Under the pieces are notes generated by a model, which saw only the letters and a list, made by a program, of their open reading frames with translations, searched no databases and was not told where the DNA came from. The translations under genes were made by a program, and so were the position numbers. This document shows positions 16,186-23,580 of a stretch of DNA of 42,291 nt, piece by piece (the first letter of the stretch is position 1; each line of letters opens with the position of its first letter). This DNA is from CAWJEL01 sp964647255 (GTDB taxonomy: Bacteria > Chloroflexota > Anaerolineae > CG2-30-64-16): assembly GCA_964647255.1 (NCBI GenBank), contig CAZYGI010000029.1, positions 1 through 42,291 of the forward strand. The letters are read 5' to 3'.

Positions 16186-16932
16186 GTGAAATCACACCCG
16201 CTGCTCGAACGCATTTCGATCGACCCCCGCGTCTGTTTCGGCAAAGCCATCATCCGCGGCACGCGGATTTGGGTCTCGTTGATCCTTGACCTGCTTGCCG
16301 ATGGGAGGACGGCCGCTGAAGTCCTCGAGGCGTACCCGCAGCTCACGGCGGAGGACATCCGTGCCGCCCTCGCCTATGGCGCTCTGAAGGCGCGCGAGCC
16401 GGCAGATGTGCGTTCGATCGCGATCGGATCGGAGATCACCGTCCGGCCCCGCACGCCAGCCGATGACCCGTGGGTCAAGGCGTTGGTCAAAGAGAGCTGG
16501 GGCGCGGAGATGGTCTTCGTCCACGGGACCAGCTACCGGCCGGCCGCGCTGCCCGGCTTCGTCGCAGTCCTGGCGGGCGAGGCCAGCGGGTTGGTCACGT
16601 ACACCCTCTCGAACGCGGGCGACGCCTGCGAGATCGTCACGCTGGACAGCCTGCGCGAGGGGCAAGGGATCGGCACCGCGCTCGTCGAGGCGGTGCGCGA
16701 GACGGCGCGGCGCGCCGGGTGCTCCCGGCTGTGGCTGATCACCACCAACGACAACACCCGTGCGCTGCGGTTCTACCAGCAGCGCGGGTTCCGGCTGGTC
16801 GCCGTGCCTCCCGGCGCGGTGGACAAGGCGCGGAAGTTTAAGCCGCAAATCCCGATGACGGGTGACGACAACATCCCGATCCACGACGAGATCGAGCTGG
16901 AGATCACGCCGCTGGACGGACCAGGTGTTTGA
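16186..16932 (+). CDS. DUF433 domain fused to a GNAT acetyltransferase
   Basis: A 248-aa protein starting at GTG with GAGGA upstream. Residues 1-75 are a DUF433 domain (RISIDPRVCFGKAIIRGTR...LLADGRTAAEVLEAYPQLTAEDIRAALAYGA), a small helix-turn-helix fold usually found alone as a VapB45-like antitoxin. Residues about 85-215 are a GNAT fold, with the acetyl-CoA loop REGQGIGTALVEAV and the C-terminal NTRALRFYQQRGF. The junction is continuous in one frame without a stop or start between. The cognate toxin PIN gene is absent. Whether the GNAT acts on a small molecule, a protein or tRNA is unknown. Confidence 0.85.
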   Translation: MKSHPLLERISIDPRVCFGKAIIRGTRIWVSLILDLLADGRTAAEVLEAYPQLTAEDIRAALAYGALKAREPADVRSIAIGSEITVRPRTPADDPWVKALVKESWGAEMVFVHGTSYRPAALPGFVAVLAGEASGLVTYTLSNAGDACEIVTLDSLREGQGIGTALVEAVRETARRAGCSRLWLITTNDNTRALRFYQQRGFRLVAVPPGAVDKARKFKPQIPMTGDDNIPIHDEIELEITPLDGPGV

Positions 16933-17000
16933 GGCAGAAGCGCCTGGCATGTAGCACCGCACCCGTGCATCGGTGGCGGGCAACCACGCCCCCGATCAGC

Positions 17001-17029
17001 TTGCGTCTTGATATTGGCAAGGTTATAAT
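17001..17029 (+). promoter_or_regulatory. Promoter upstream of the membrane protein gene
   Basis: TTGCGT (17001-17006), 17-base spacer, perfect TATAAT (17024-17029), with AGGAGG and the ATG within 45 bases. Confidence 0.65.
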
Positions 17030-17066
17030 ATCTCGCCAACAAGCGTGATCCTTGCCAGGAGGTCCC

Positions 17067-17879
17067 ATGAGCGACTTTGACCCGATCAACCAGCCATCTG
17101 AGCCCGCAAACGAGACCGATCTCCCTGTGCTGCCCGCCGAGCCTTCTCCGGTCGCGGCCGAGGCCAGCGCCCCGGCGTCGGACACCTACGCCGCCGATCA
17201 AGCCACCCTGACGATGCGGACCCACGCAGCGATGCTGAAGGACCTCCGCTCCTGGGGCTTTTGGCTGCTTGGCCTGGGCGTCTTGCAGTTTATTGGCTCC
17301 TCGCTTTCGCTGGATCCGACATGGGGCATCCTGCTGCTCATCGTTGGCGCCGGTTCCTTCTTGTTCCCGGAGGTCGCGATGTACGTGGTGTATGGCGTCA
17401 CCCTGACTTGGGCTGCCATCAACAATGCCATCGGCGGCCTGGGCAGCGGCGGTTGGGGGTGGGCAGCCTTTGCGGCGTTCCAGGTCTATCTCGCTTTCAC
17501 GGTGTTTCGCAACTACGTGAAATACCGCCGAAACCAGGCGGCATACGACCGGTTGATCCTGGACGGCCATCAGACCGCGACGTCCTCTCGATCCGCACGC
17601 TTTTTCTCGTTCATCGGCTGCGGCATGGCAGCGTTGGGCGGCATCGCCACGCTGGCCTTCCTCGCCGCGTTGATCGTGGTCGCGGTGACAGAGCAAGAAT
17701 TACCGCTCACTGCCGTTAAATGGCTGGTCGGCATCTCGGTTGATTTCCTGGTGATCGGGCTGGCGGTCAGCCTGAGCGCGGTGCTGGGCCGCTTCCGCTA
17801 CCGCGCGCTGCCGATCCTGGGCTGCATCGGGGCCGCCCTGATACTGGCCGTCTGGATGGTGCTTTTGGTTTTGCCCTGA
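17067..17879 (+). CDS. Multi-pass membrane protein of unknown function
   Basis: A 270-aa protein with no family I can name. The first 55 residues are acidic, Pro/Ala-rich and probably cytoplasmic. Hydrophobic segments follow at about 63-80, 84-103, 104-122, 125-145, 178-207, 213-237 and 248-268, suggesting five to seven membrane spans. A basic loop RNYVKYRRNQAAYDRL lies near 145-162. The ATG at 17067 has a perfect AGGAGG 6 bases upstream. It has its own promoter and stands alone between the DUF433-GNAT gene and the his operon. Confidence 0.75.
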   Translation: MSDFDPINQPSEPANETDLPVLPAEPSPVAAEASAPASDTYAADQATLTMRTHAAMLKDLRSWGFWLLGLGVLQFIGSSLSLDPTWGILLLIVGAGSFLFPEVAMYVVYGVTLTWAAINNAIGGLGSGGWGWAAFAAFQVYLAFTVFRNYVKYRRNQAAYDRLILDGHQTATSSRSARFFSFIGCGMAALGGIATLAFLAALIVVAVTEQELPLTAVKWLVGISVDFLVIGLAVSLSAVLGRFRYRALPILGCIGAALILAVWMVLLVLP

Positions 17880-17892
17880 CCGCTTCAGGCAT

Positions 17893-17921
17893 TTGACAGC
17901 CTATTAGGCCGGTGCTATACT
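17893..17921 (+). promoter_or_regulatory. Promoter of the histidine operon
   Basis: TTGACA (17893-17898), 17-base spacer, TATACT (17916-17921). Predicted start near 17928, 22 bases before the leader-peptide ATG. Confidence 0.88.
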
Positions 17922-17949
17922 CCCGCCCGTCTGGAGATACCGAACAGAT

Positions 17950-18009
17950 ATGAATCGTACGATATCACTTCGCCATCATCATCACTTTGCGGGCAGGCGC
18001 ACGGGATAA
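17950..18009 (+). CDS. hisL: Histidine operon leader peptide (attenuator peptide)
   Basis: A 19-codon reading frame MNRTISLRHHHHFAGRRTG with four consecutive histidine codons (17974-17985) and a TAA stop at 18007-18009. It lies between a consensus promoter and an intrinsic terminator that precedes hisZ. This is the arrangement of classical his attenuators, where ribosome stalling at His codons measures charged tRNA-His. A GGAG at 17933-17936 is 13 bases upstream, rather far, so translation initiation may be modest. It is too short to be found by length filters. Confidence 0.85.
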   Translation: MNRTISLRHHHHFAGRRTG

Positions 18010-18043
18010 CCGGCGTCGTTTTTGCGCTTGCCCGAGGACTGGT
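17990..18043 (+). promoter_or_regulatory. Alternative RNA structures of the his attenuator
   Basis: Segment 17990-18000 (CGGGCAGGCGC), right after the His codons, pairs with 18024-18034 (GCGCTTGCCCG) with one G-U pair. A competing structure, ACCGG + TCG (18009-18013, 18016-18018) with CGA + CTGGT (18033-18035, 18039-18043), would sequester the left arm of the terminator. A ribosome at the leader stop codon would cover this site, while one stalled on His codons would leave it free. The pairing scheme was worked out by hand. Confidence 0.5.
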
Positions 18044-18065
18044 CAAATCAGACCAGTCCTTTTTT
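18035..18065 (+). terminator. Intrinsic terminator (attenuator) before hisZ
   Basis: A perfect 10-bp stem AGGACTGGTC (18035-18044) / GACCAGTCCT (18051-18060), 6-base loop and six consecutive Ts (18060-18065). It ends 16 bases before the hisZ ATG, so read-through is required to express the operon. Confidence 0.92.
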
Positions 18066-18081
18066 GTTAAAGAGAATTTGT

Positions 18082-19356
18082 ATGCCTGACCAACACTTCG
18101 CCACCGACCGGCCGCTGCCCGAAGGGGTGCGCGACCTGCTCTTCGCCGACGCGGCCACCCTGCGCCGCATGGCCGCGACGCTCCGCACCACCTGGACGAC
18201 GTGGGGCTACCGCGAGATCATCCTGCCCACGTTCGAGTACGCGGACACGCTGGCGACGGATGTCGGCGCGGTGCTCGACGCAGAGATGTACCGCTTCTTC
18301 GACCGGCACGGCCGCACCCTGGCCCTCCGCCCCGACATGACGATCCCGACCGCCCGCGTGGTAGGCACGCGGCTCTACGACCAGCCGATGCCGCTGCGCC
18401 TGAGCTACATCGGCGCGGTCTTCCGCCACGAGCCGCCGCGCGCCGGCCGCCAGCACGAATTCTACCAGGCCGGCGTCGAGTTGATCGGCGCGCGCGGCCC
18501 TGCGGCCGACGCCGAGGCAATTGCGCTGGCAGTGGCCGCGCTGCGCGCGGTGGGCCTGCCGGAGTTCCGCATCACGCTGGGGCACGTCGGCTTCTTCCGC
18601 GGACTCCTGACCGCGCTGGCGCTCCCCGAACGCATGCAGGGACGGCTGCACAGCTCGATGGATCGCAAGGCCGAGGCGGAGCTGGCTGCGCTGCTGGCCG
18701 AGATGCCCGGCCTGGCGCCGATCACGCGCAAGGCGACGCTGGCGCTCCCGTTGCTCACCGGCGACGCGGCCATCCTGGACGAAGCAGAGGCGTACTGCCT
18801 CAACACAGCCATGATGGCCGCGCTCACCGAGCTGCGCGCGGTCGCGGCGCTGCTGCAGGCCTACGGCGTCGCGGACGTGGTCAGCTACGATCTGGCCGAG
18901 GTGCGCGACCTGGACTACTACACCGGGATCACGTTCGAGGGTTTTGCGCCCGGCCTGGGCTTCAAGCTGATCTCCGGCGGCCGTTATGACGACCTGATCG
19001 GCCACTTCGGCCCGCCGTTCCCCGCGGTGGGCTGGGCGCTGACGCTCGACCTGATCCTGCTGGCGCGTGAGCTGCAGGGGGTGGCGCCGTTCAACCCGAC
19101 GCCAGACGTGCTCCTCTCCGCGGACGGTTGCGCGCGCTGCCTGTCCTGGGCCGCCGAGGCGCGCAGCCGCGGGATTGCGGTGGAGGTTGACGCCCTGGGC
19201 CTGGGCGCGGACGCGCTCTGGGCAGCCGCGCAGGCCCGACACATCCCGCGCACGGCGTGGGGTGGTGACGGGATTCTGGCGGTCCGAGACGCGCAAGGCG
19301 AAAGGGCCGTGGCGCTGGACGACTGGGCGGAGGTGCTGCGATGGCGGACCGAATAA
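18082..19356 (+). CDS. hisZ: ATP phosphoribosyltransferase regulatory subunit HisZ
   Basis: HisZ is a catalytically inactive paralogue of histidyl-tRNA synthetase that forms the hetero-octameric ATP phosphoribosyltransferase with short HisG and mediates histidine feedback. It is 424 aa. It has the class II synthetase-like core: ALRPDMTIPTARV near 85-97, RLSYIGAVFRHE near 110-121, FYQAGVELIG near 131-140 and GGRYDDLIGHFG near 300-311. The neighbouring HisG is the short form, which supports HisZ over HisS. The ATG at 18082 follows AAAGAGAA, a poor Shine-Dalgarno. It overlaps hisG by 16 bases. Confidence 0.92.
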   Translation: MPDQHFATDRPLPEGVRDLLFADAATLRRMAATLRTTWTTWGYREIILPTFEYADTLATDVGAVLDAEMYRFFDRHGRTLALRPDMTIPTARVVGTRLYDQPMPLRLSYIGAVFRHEPPRAGRQHEFYQAGVELIGARGPAADAEAIALAVAALRAVGLPEFRITLGHVGFFRGLLTALALPERMQGRLHSSMDRKAEAELAALLAEMPGLAPITRKATLALPLLTGDAAILDEAEAYCLNTAMMAALTELRAVAALLQAYGVADVVSYDLAEVRDLDYYTGITFEGFAPGLGFKLISGGRYDDLIGHFGPPFPAVGWALTLDLILLARELQGVAPFNPTPDVLLSADGCARCLSWAAEARSRGIAVEVDALGLGADALWAAAQARHIPRTAWGGDGILAVRDAQGERAVALDDWAEVLRWRTE

Positions 19357-20012
19357 ATCCGATGGATACTGCCCCGCTCACGATCGCGCTGCCCAAGGGC
19401 CGCCTGGCGGAAGACGCCCTGGCATTTTTGGCCCGTGCGGGCTATTCTCTCCCGGCAAACGGCGATAGCGGCCGCAAGCTAGTGCTCGATGGCGCCGACG
19501 GCCGGCTGCGCTTCATCATGGCGAAACCCGCCGACGTGCCGATCTTCGTCGAATACGGCGCGGCCGACGCCGGCATCGCCGGGTTGGACGTGGTCCGCGA
19601 GGCCGAGCGCGACGTCTACGAGCCGCTCCACCTGCCGTTCGGCTACTGCCGGCTGGCGCTGGCCGGCAAGACCGAGCACGCCAACCGGTCGCTGTGGCTC
19701 GAGCGCAGCCCGCGCGTCGCCACCAAGTTCCCCGGCCTCACCGAAGCGTATTTCCGCAAGCGCGGCCTGGCGCCCGAGCTGATCGTCATGTCGGGGTCGG
19801 TCGAGCTGGCGCCGCTGGTCGGCCTGGCTGACATGATCGTGGACCTCGTTCAGACCGGCGCGACGCTGCGCGAGAACGGGCTCATCGAGCTGCGCACCCT
19901 CCTGGAGAGCCAGGCGCTGCTGATCGTCAACCGGGCAAGCTATCGGTTGCGCGCGGGGCAGGTGCGCGAGCTGATTGATGCGATGGCGAGCGTTGAAACG
20001 TTGACACGTTGA
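19341..20012 (+). CDS. hisG: ATP phosphoribosyltransferase catalytic subunit, short form
   Basis: First committed step of histidine synthesis: PRPP + ATP to phosphoribosyl-ATP. At 223 aa it is the short HisG type, lacking the C-terminal regulatory ACT-like domain and so needing HisZ. Visible motifs are TIALPKGRLAEDALAFL near the start, GAADAGIAGLDVV, and the family signature VELAPLVGLADMIVDLVQTG. The ATG at 19341 has GGAGG 7 bases upstream inside hisZ; an internal ATG (19362) is a less supported alternative. The last residues and the stop codon lie within a period-8 repeat, so the C-terminus (SVETLTR) is repeat-derived. Confidence 0.95.
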   Translation: MADRINPMDTAPLTIALPKGRLAEDALAFLARAGYSLPANGDSGRKLVLDGADGRLRFIMAKPADVPIFVEYGAADAGIAGLDVVREAERDVYEPLHLPFGYCRLALAGKTEHANRSLWLERSPRVATKFPGLTEAYFRKRGLAPELIVMSGSVELAPLVGLADMIVDLVQTGATLRENGLIELRTLLESQALLIVNRASYRLRAGQVRELIDAMASVETLTR

Positions 20013-20070
20013 CACGTTTGAACGTTGGAACGTGCAAACGTTGGAACATGCAAACGTGCAAACGCCGAAA
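19991..20070. repeat. Period-8 degenerate tandem array, hisG-hisD junction
   Basis: Ten consecutive 8-bp units: CGTTGAAA, CGTTGACA (twice), CGTTTGAA, CGTTGGAA, CGTGCAAA, CGTTGGAA, CATGCAAA, CGTGCAAA, CGCCGAAA. The third unit supplies the hisG stop codon. The array ends a few bases before the hisD ribosome-binding site. Confidence 0.85.
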
Positions 20071-20079
20071 GGATACCTC

Positions 20080-21444
20080 ATGTCAGTTATAAGACTCTAT
20101 GAAGCAGCGGAGGCGCGGTCGGGGATCTTGCGCCGAGTCCAATGGGAAGACCAGCAGATGCCCGCGGCGGTGCTGGATGGCGTCGAGCGCATCTTCGGCG
20201 AGCGGATCGCGCCGGCCGAGGCGGTCGGCCGCATCCTGCGCGATGTGCGGCAGCGCGGTGACGCGGCGCTGCACGAATGGGCGGTGCGAATTGACAGGAC
20301 GCCGCCCGGCGCGCTCGAAATCCCCGCAGCCGAGTGGCGCGCGGCCTACGAGCGGCTGCCGGAGGCGCAGCGTTCCGCGTTGGAACTGGCGGCGGAGCGC
20401 ATCACCGCGTTCCACCGCAAGCAGCCGGTTGACTCCTGGGTGGACTCCAGGCCCGACGGCACGCTGGGCCAACTGATCCGGCCGCTGGACCGCGCCGGCG
20501 TCTACGTCCCCGGCGGCACCGCGCCCCTGCCCTCTTCGCTGCTGATGGCCGCCATCCCCGCGCGCGTGGCCGGCGTGCGGGAGGTGATCGTGTGTACGCC
20601 GGCCGGCGCCCGCCACAAACCGGGTTTCTCGGAGAAACCCGGTTTGTCGAGCGGTGTCCACGATCTGATCCTGGCCGCGGCGCACGTGGCCGAGGTGGAC
20701 CGCCTCTTCGCGCTCGGCGGCAGCCAGGCAATCGGCGCGCTGGCTTACGGCACCGAGACCGTGCCGCGCGTGGACAAGATCGTCGGCGCGGGCGGGCTGT
20801 TCGTCACGCTCGCCAAGCGCCAGGTCTTCGGCGGCGTGGGCATTGATGGCTTCTACGGCCCAACCGAGACGCTTGTCATCGCCGACGAATCCGCCGACCC
20901 GGCCTGGGCCGCGGCTGATTTGTTGGCGCAGGCCGAGCACGACGTGCTGGCGTCGCCCATCCTGCTCACCCCGTCGCGCGCCCTGGCGGAGGCTGTGGCC
21001 GCGCAGCTCGCGCGCCAGCTTGCGGGGTTGAGCCGGGCGGAGATCGCTTCGGCGTCGCTGGCGGACCGCGGCGGCATCGTTGTCACCGCGGACCTGGCCG
21101 AAGCGGTCGAGCTGGCGAACCTGTACGCGCCGGAGCACCTCTGCCTGCTCGTGGCCGAGCCGTGGGCGCTGGTCGGCCAGATCTGCAACGCAGGCGGCAT
21201 TTTCGTCGGCGAGGGCTCATTCGAGGTGCTGGGCGATTACGTCGCCGGGCCGAGCCACGTCATGCCCACCGAGGGCAGCGCACGCTACGCCAGCCCGCTC
21301 AGCGTCGCCGACTTCGTCAAGCGTATCAGCCTGATCGCCTTCACCCGCGAGGCCGGCGCGCGGCTCTCCGTTCCGGCGGCCGTGCTGGCCCGCGGCGAAG
21401 GGCTCACGGCGCACGCGGCCGCGGCGGAAATGAGGATGAAGTGA
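20080..21444 (+). CDS. hisD: Histidinol dehydrogenase
   Basis: Last step of the pathway: NAD- and zinc-dependent oxidation of histidinol to histidine. The protein is 454 aa, longer than the usual 425-435. Zinc and catalytic residues are in place: Q284/H287 (LLAQAEHD), E352/H353 (YAPEHLCL), D386 (GDYVAG) and H445 (GLTAHAAAAEM); GPSHVMPTEGSARY is also present. The excess length lies partly at residues 179-190 (HKPGFSEKPGLS), encoded by a palindromic repeat inserted in frame in the loop after VCTPAG. The ATG at 20080 follows AAAGGA; an upstream ATG would place period-8 repeat DNA in the protein. Confidence 0.96.
   Translation: MSVIRLYEAAEARSGILRRVQWEDQQMPAAVLDGVERIFGERIAPAEAVGRILRDVRQRGDAALHEWAVRIDRTPPGALEIPAAEWRAAYERLPEAQRSALELAAERITAFHRKQPVDSWVDSRPDGTLGQLIRPLDRAGVYVPGGTAPLPSSLLMAAIPARVAGVREVIVCTPAGARHKPGFSEKPGLSSGVHDLILAAAHVAEVDRLFALGGSQAIGALAYGTETVPRVDKIVGAGGLFVTLAKRQVFGGVGIDGFYGPTETLVIADESADPAWAAADLLAQAEHDVLASPILLTPSRALAEAVAAQLARQLAGLSRAEIASASLADRGGIVVTADLAEAVELANLYAPEHLCLLVAEPWALVGQICNAGGIFVGEGSFEVLGDYVAGPSHVMPTEGSARYASPLSVADFVKRISLIAFTREAGARLSVPAAVLARGEGLTAHAAAAEMRMK
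20615..20647. repeat. Perfect palindromic repeat inserted in hisD
   Basis: Arms 20615-20629 and 20633-20647 are exact reverse complements (15 bp, beginning ACAAACCGGGTTT) with a 3-base loop. It is translated in frame as part of HisD. Confidence 0.9.
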
Positions 21445-21473
21445 CACAGCGATCAAACAACAAAAGAGCGTTT

Positions 21474-21618
21474 TGTCATTCTGAGCGGGTTAAGCACTCA
21501 ACGCACGTCACGGCGAAATACCAGCGAAGAATCTCCAGTAAGCGTACACATTCTACAAGATTCTTCGCTGGTGATCTGTCGCACCGATAGTTGAGCCGAC
21601 AACCCGCTCAGAATGACA
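21474..21618. repeat. 145-bp long-hairpin repeat element between hisD and hisC
   Basis: The terminal inverted repeats are perfect over 18 bp (21474-21491 and 21601-21618; core TCATTCTGAGCGGG). Nested inside are a perfect 14-bp pair (21521-21534 with 21558-21571, CCAGCGAAGAATCT) and CTCAAC/GTTGAG. A shorter relative lies within hisA at 27105-27193. No open reading frame of its own was recognised. Confidence 0.88.
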
Positions 21619-21644
21619 CACCGGTTCTATCAGGAAAACATACG

Positions 21645-22829
21645 ATGATCGAGTCACAATTCAGCCATTTCCTCCTCCCGCACATCGCGGACATGGAGCC
21701 TTATACGCCGATTGAGCCGTTCGAGGTGTTGAGCGCGCGGCTGGGCCGCAGCCCGGCGCAAATCGTCAAACTCGACGCCAACGAGAACCCGTATGGCCCG
21801 CACCCGGCCGTACGGCAGGCGCTGGCCGAGTACCCGTTCCTGCACATCTATCCCGATCCGGAGCAGCGCGCGCTGCGCGCGGCCCTGGCCGAGTACACCG
21901 GTGTGCCCGCCGCGAACATCTTCCCCGGCCACGGCGCCGACGAGCTGATTGACCTGCTCTGCCGCGTCTTCCTGGGGCCGGGCGATGCGATCATCAACTG
22001 CCCGCCCACCTTCGGCATGTACGAATTCGACGCGGGGCTTGCGGGGGCGCGGGTAATCGAGGTTCCGCGGCGGGGGGATTTCAGCGTGAATGTGGAACGA
22101 ATTACGAATTACGAATTACGAATTACAGATGGCGAAGCGGCGAATCAACGAGTAGACGAACGACGAACGACGAATGACGCTCCACGCTCCACGCTCCCCG
22201 CTCCACGCTCCACGCCCAAGCTCCTCTTCCTCACCTCTCCCAACAACCCCGACGGCAGCCTGCTCGCAGCGGACGATCTGCGCCGGCTGCTTGACCTGCC
22301 GCTGATCGTCGTGCTGGATGAAGCCTACATCGAGTTTTCTGGGCTGGAACGTTCCGTAGCAAGCTGGGTGCTGGAGCGGGAGAACCTGATCGTGCTGCGC
22401 ACCTTCAGCAAGTGGGCGGGGATCGCGGGGCTGCGGCTGGGCTACGGCATCTTCCCGGGCTGGCTGATGCCGGCGCTGTGGCGGGCCAAGCAGCCGTACA
22501 ACGTCAACGTCGCCGCGACCGTCGCCGGGCTGGCGTCATTGGCGCACCGGGCGGAGATTCAAACGACCGTGGACGCGTTGATCCTCGAGCGCGAGCGGCT
22601 GTTCCGGGAGTTGGCGAAGTTCCCGTTCCTGCGGCCCTATCCCAGCCAGGCGAACTTCGTCCTCTGCCGCGTGGTTGATCGGGATGCGAAGACGCTAGAA
22701 GGCACGCTGGCCGGCCGCGGGATCCTGGTGCGGCACTACGCCAAACCCGGGCTGGAGAACTGCATCCGGGTGAGCGCGGGCTGGCCGGAGCAGACCGACG
22801 CGCTGTTGGCGGCGCTGGCGGCAGCGTAG
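21645..22829 (+). CDS. hisC: Histidinol-phosphate aminotransferase
   Basis: PLP-dependent transamination of imidazole-acetol phosphate. It is 394 aa, against about 350-360 usual. It shows LDANENPYGPHPAVRQAL near 43-60, the PLP-contact segments GADELIDLLCRVF and SPNNPDGSL, and VVLDEAYIEFSG. The Schiff-base lysine is K256 (RTFSKWAGIAGLRLGYG). Residues about 152-190 are an insertion between the small strand after VPRRGDFSVNVE and KLLFLTSPNNP. They are encoded by three heptamer arrays and are rich in Arg, Thr and Asn. The active-site residues are intact, so the enzyme is probably functional. The ATG at 21645 follows AGGAAAA. Confidence 0.94.
   Translation: MIESQFSHFLLPHIADMEPYTPIEPFEVLSARLGRSPAQIVKLDANENPYGPHPAVRQALAEYPFLHIYPDPEQRALRAALAEYTGVPAANIFPGHGADELIDLLCRVFLGPGDAIINCPPTFGMYEFDAGLAGARVIEVPRRGDFSVNVERITNYELRITDGEAANQRVDERRTTNDAPRSTLPAPRSTPKLLFLTSPNNPDGSLLAADDLRRLLDLPLIVVLDEAYIEFSGLERSVASWVLERENLIVLRTFSKWAGIAGLRLGYGIFPGWLMPALWRAKQPYNVNVAATVAGLASLAHRAEIQTTVDALILERERLFRELAKFPFLRPYPSQANFVLCRVVDRDAKTLEGTLAGRGILVRHYAKPGLENCIRVSAGWPEQTDALLAALAAA
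22097..22214. repeat. Three heptamer tandem arrays inside hisC
   Basis: (ACGAATT)x4 at 22097-22124, ACGAACG x2 plus ACGAATG at 22156-22176, and (CTCCACG)x5 with one variant unit at 22180-22214. Although 7 is not a multiple of 3, the whole insertion keeps the frame open and in phase. Confidence 0.92.
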
Positions 22830-22847
22830 TGTGTGTCACGCCGCGCG

Positions 22848-22856
22848 TGGTAGAAT
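22848..22856 (+). promoter_or_regulatory. Extended -10 promoter upstream of the DinB gene
   Basis: TGGTAGAAT matches an extended -10 (TGnTAnAAT). The surrounding sequence (22837-22876) is repeated before the next gene at 23572-23609. No clear -35. Confidence 0.5.
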
Positions 22857-22896
22857 GTTCGTTACGAGAGTGATTGGATCGCAGAGAAACATCGCT

Positions 22897-22972
22897 GCCG
22901 CGGATCAACGCGGATCGACGCGGATTTGCCCTGGTCTTTTTTGATCCGCGAGAATCCGCGCAGATCAGCGGC
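22897..22972. repeat. Inverted repeat of CGCGGAT-type units upstream of the DinB gene
   Basis: Arms 22897-22925 and 22944-22972 (29 bases each) match at 23 of 29 positions as reverse complements. Each is built from CGCGGAT(C) units spaced 10 bases. Confidence 0.8.
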
Positions 22973-23006
22973 TATCGGGATTTGTCAGTCAGCCAGGAGG
23001 CTTGAA

Positions 23007-23522
23007 ATGGACACGAACTGGAAAACCAGCCTGTGGCAGCAGTTCGGCGCCGCGATTGACATGCTCGGAAATGCCGTGGCTGCCTGCCCCGATGAGCTTT
23101 GGCGCGTCCGCCTGTGGGACGATGCCGAGCTGCCGGCGGCCGCGGAGTTCTGGTACATCGTCTATCACACCCTGTTCTGGCTCGACCTGTACCTGTCCGG
23201 CGCGGTCGAGGGGTTTGCGCCGCCGGCGCCGTTCAACCTCGACGAGCTGGACCCGGCCGGGTTGCTGCCGGAAAGGCTGTATACCAGAGATGAGTTGCAG
23301 GTCTACCTTGAACACGGACGCCGTAAGTGCCGGGCAACGATCGAGGCACTGACGGACGAACAGGCCAACAAGCGCTGTCGCTTCCCGTGGGGCGAGATCA
23401 GCTTCGCCGGGCTGCTGCTGGACACCATGCGCCACGTCCAGGAGCACGCCGCGCAGTTGAACCTGATCCTGGGGCAGAAGATCGGCTGGTCGCCGAGGTG
23501 GGTGGCCCAGGCGAAGGACTGA
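23007..23522 (+). CDS. DinB-superfamily protein
   Basis: A 171-aa four-helix-bundle protein of the DinB/YfiT-like superfamily, whose members often bind a metal through three histidines and include thiol-dependent S-transferases. Candidate ligands are the His in IVYHTLFWLDLYL near residue 52 and the two in MRHVQEHAAQLNLILG near 140-145. The ATG has AGGAGG upstream. It has no known place in histidine synthesis although it lies between hisC and hisB. It has its own promoter-like sequence, so it may be a passenger in the operon. Confidence 0.85.
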   Translation: MDTNWKTSLWQQFGAAIDMLGNAVAACPDELWRVRLWDDAELPAAAEFWYIVYHTLFWLDLYLSGAVEGFAPPAPFNLDELDPAGLLPERLYTRDELQVYLEHGRRKCRATIEALTDEQANKRCRFPWGEISFAGLLLDTMRHVQEHAAQLNLILGQKIGWSPRWVAQAKD

Positions 23523-23580
23523 CGCTGTGGCGAATGGGCGCTTGTTGCGTCGATGGAAGCATGGCGCGGGGCACGCTGCA

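Noticed and set aside
18082..19356. Histidyl-tRNA synthetase (hisS) instead of hisZ
   Set aside because: The gene is first in a his operon next to a short-form HisG, and the protein lacks the recognisable anticodon-binding end of HisS.
21474..21618. Possible insertion sequence between hisD and hisC
   Set aside because: At 145 bp it has no room for a transposase, and no clear target-site duplication was found; a MITE-like or palindromic repeat is the safer description.
22097..22214. Possible CRISPR array because of tandem short repeats in hisC
   Set aside because: Units are 7 bp with no spacers, lie inside a gene, and no cas gene is present in the window.
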